Source: Gardnerella leopoldii
GTDB lineage: Bacteria; Actinomycetota; Actinomycetes; Actinomycetales; Bifidobacteriaceae
Direction of reading: 5' to 3'
Assembly: GCF_003293675.1 (NCBI RefSeq)
Contig: NZ_CP029984.1
Location: 1,240,043 to 1,304,042 of the forward strand
Length of the DNA: 64,000 nucleotides
The notes beneath the pieces were generated by a model. The model ran no database searches and had not been told where the DNA came from. It worked only from the letters and a program-made list of their open reading frames with translations. The position numbers were made by a program, and so were the translations under genes. Of the stretch, positions 62,497 to 64,000 are shown piece after piece. Positions within the stretch are counted from its first letter, which is position 1, and every line of letters begins with the position of its first letter.

Positions 62497-64000
62497 ATGG
62501 CTGACGATATGTATGGTGCAAATCAGCAGGAATCCAATGAAACTGCAAATAATGGATATTACGAGCAGCAGGAACAGCCGACGCAACCAGCACAACCAAC
62601 GCAAACAACGCAACCAGCACAAACATATAGCCCAGCTCCTGAATTCGGAGCTTACGGCCCAACAAATAACGAAAATGAAGTTGGTACAAACACTACACAG
62701 TATCCAGCTAACAATTACGCCGTAAACCAAAATAACGATGCGGATAATACAAATATCAACAATGCTCCTACGCAATACATTGGATCACAAAATTACTACG
62801 GAAATAATAATTTTAACGGCTTCGGAAATCCGTATAATTACGGCACAGACAATAATTCTTACCCAAATAATGAAGTTGGCAATCAAACACCAGCGCAGCA
62901 GAATTTTAACAATAATGCAAGTAACGAAGAAAATGAAAATATAGCAAAAACAAGCATTATTAGCACAAATGCAGCAAATACAAACGACACAAACAAAAAA
63001 GGTAACAAAAGAAAAACAAAAAGCTCTTCGTCAACTGCTTTTGTCGCCATTTTATCCTCCGCAATTTCTGCAATAGTTTGCGTAGTTGTAGTCCTATTTG
63101 TAGTCTCGCAAGGTCTTATTTCAATTCCACAAAGCGGCTCTTTCGCAAACATCGGCTCTCATTCTTCTGGCCCTGGGACCGCAGTAGTTAAAGGTGGTCA
63201 ATCTCCAGATTGGCAAGGAGTTGCAAAAAATGTTTCCGGAGCCGTTGTTTCTATACAAACTCGTTTAGAGAAAGGCATGGGGAAGGGTTCTGGAGTAATC
63301 ATTGATTCAAAAGGTTATGTTGTAACAAACAATCACGTAATTTCTGATGCAAAAGAAATTCAAGTAACCCTTTCTAATGGTCAAATTTATTCAGCTACAT
63401 TAGTCGGAGCAGATAAAACTACTGATTTGGCAGTACTTAAATTAGACAATTCACCAAATAATTTAAAGACAGTCCAATTTGCAGATTCTAATCTACTTTC
63501 CGTTGGTGAACCAGTTATGGCAATCGGAAATCCGCTTGGATATGACGATACAGCTACCACAGGCATTGTTTCGGCTTTGAATCGTCCAGTATCAGTTATG
63601 GACGACCAAAGCCGCTCTGAAATTGTAACTAATGCAGTACAAATTGATGCAGCTATTAATCCAGGAAATTCGGGCGGCCCAACTTTTAACGCTGCCGGAA
63701 AAGTCATAGGTATTAATTCTTCTATTGCAGCAACATCAGCTCAAGGGGAAACTACAGGATCAATCGGCATCGGCTTTGCAATTCCAGCAAATTTGGTGAA
63801 GCGAGTAGTTACAGAAATTATTAAAAACGGTTCTGTAAAACACGTAGCACTGGGAATCATGATTAAAAGCACAGCAGTTGAGTCCGAAGGAATTACTCGC
63901 GGAGGAGCTCAAATTGTTTCTGTCAATCAAGGAAGCCCTGCTGAAAAAGCCGGACTCAAAGCCAATGACACTATTGTTGCCTTTGACGATAAGCCTGTAT
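62497..64000 (+). CDS. HtrA/DegP-like membrane serine protease, 3' end cut by window edge
   Basis: Trypsin-like protease with a PDZ domain. The frame starts at the ATG at 62497 (AAGGAGGATGA upstream) and is open to the window end (501 codons). Residues 1-175 are a cytoplasmic tail very rich in Asn, Gln, Thr and Tyr (for example QPTQPAQPTQTTQPAQ). A transmembrane helix follows at about 180-207 (FVAILSSAISAIVCVVVVLF). The extracytoplasmic catalytic triad is His in TNNHVIS (H281), Asp in TTDLAVL (D310) and Ser in INPGNSGGPTF (S392). The PDZ domain begins near residue 440 (QIVSVNQGSPAEKAGLKAND) and is incomplete. Function: envelope protein quality control. The serine-protease call is secure. Confidence 0.93.
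   Translation, partial: MADDMYGANQQESNETANNGYYEQQEQPTQPAQPTQTTQPAQTYSPAPEFGAYGPTNNENEVGTNTTQYPANNYAVNQNNDADNTNINNAPTQYIGSQNYYGNNNFNGFGNPYNYGTDNNSYPNNEVGNQTPAQQNFNNNASNEENENIAKTSIISTNAANTNDTNKKGNKRKTKSSSSTAFVAILSSAISAIVCVVVVLFVVSQGLISIPQSGSFANIGSHSSGPGTAVVKGGQSPDWQGVAKNVSGAVVSIQTRLEKGMGKGSGVIIDSKGYVVTNNHVISDAKEIQVTLSNGQIYSATLVGADKTTDLAVLKLDNSPNNLKTVQFADSNLLSVGEPVMAIGNPLGYDDTATTGIVSALNRPVSVMDDQSRSEIVTNAVQIDAAINPGNSGGPTFNAAGKVIGINSSIAATSAQGETTGSIGIGFAIPANLVKRVVTEIIKNGSVKHVALGIMIKSTAVESEGITRGGAQIVSVNQGSPAEKAGLKANDTIVAFDDKPV

Overview
The window is chromosomal DNA from a low-GC member of the Bifidobacteriaceae, very probably Gardnerella (G. vaginalis group). The basis is the 16S/23S/5S operon sequence as I recognise it, the actinobacterial boxA-type TTTGAGAACT element in the rRNA leader and spacer, an AT-rich genome with bifidobacterial-type proteins, and dense alpha-glucan utilisation content. 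I could not run a search, so the species call is an inference. I saw no phage, insertion sequence, CRISPR array or plasmid backbone.

Layout. 1-2.95 kb: thiamine-thiazole operon (thiO-thiS-thiG-thiF, minus strand) behind a TPP riboswitch. 3.3-10.8 kb: a glycoside uptake operon (binding lipoprotein, two CUT1 permeases, GH31 alpha-glucosidase) with a divergent LacI-type regulator. 10.9-28 kb: a maltodextrin/glycogen island with a TraX-family membrane protein, a GH13 alpha-glucosidase, malEFG, type I pullulanase, malQ, a DUF624 protein, and a second CUT1 transporter with its own LacI-type regulator. No ABC ATPase is encoded with any of the three sugar transporters, so a shared ATPase elsewhere is implied. 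28-34 kb: housekeeping and accessory genes (histidine phosphatase, nitroreductase, an HTH-aminotransferase fusion, an MFS transporter). 34-40.2 kb: a MacAB-like export module (lipoprotein, FtsX-type permease, ATPase, adaptor lipoprotein) beside a two-component system with an unusual histidine kinase and a four-helix membrane protein. 40.3-41.5 kb: a HicB-like protein and a second nitroreductase. 41.9-47.2 kb: the rrn operon on the minus strand. 47.9-50.7 kb: sirtuin and a GH13 oligo-1,6-glucosidase. 50.9-59.3 kb: a PanE-family reductase and the ribose operon rbsR-A-C-B-D-K. 59.3-64 kb: tadA, a serine esterase, tRNA-Leu(CAG), tgt, and the start of an HtrA-like protease.

How it fits together. 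Pullulanase debranches glycogen-derived dextrins, MalQ rearranges maltodextrins, GH13 and GH31 enzymes release glucose, and three binding-protein transporters feed them. Several of these promoters carry a shared operator-like motif (TTGCAAACGA or CAAACGTT cores) lying on or next to the -35 or -10 box, which points to one LacI-family regulon. The GH31 module has a different operator (AATGTAAA-CC-TTTACATT).

The most unusual material is (i) the export/two-component module, with a 29-bp box repeated upstream of the response regulator and the small membrane protein, and about 125-bp direct repeats flanking the regulatory cassette; (ii) a vestigial C-terminus of a sugar-binding protein abutting a phosphatase gene; (iii) a dispersed repeat of about 110 bp with a long hairpin; and (iv) an HTH-aminotransferase fusion behind a promoter studded with GTTCAA motifs.
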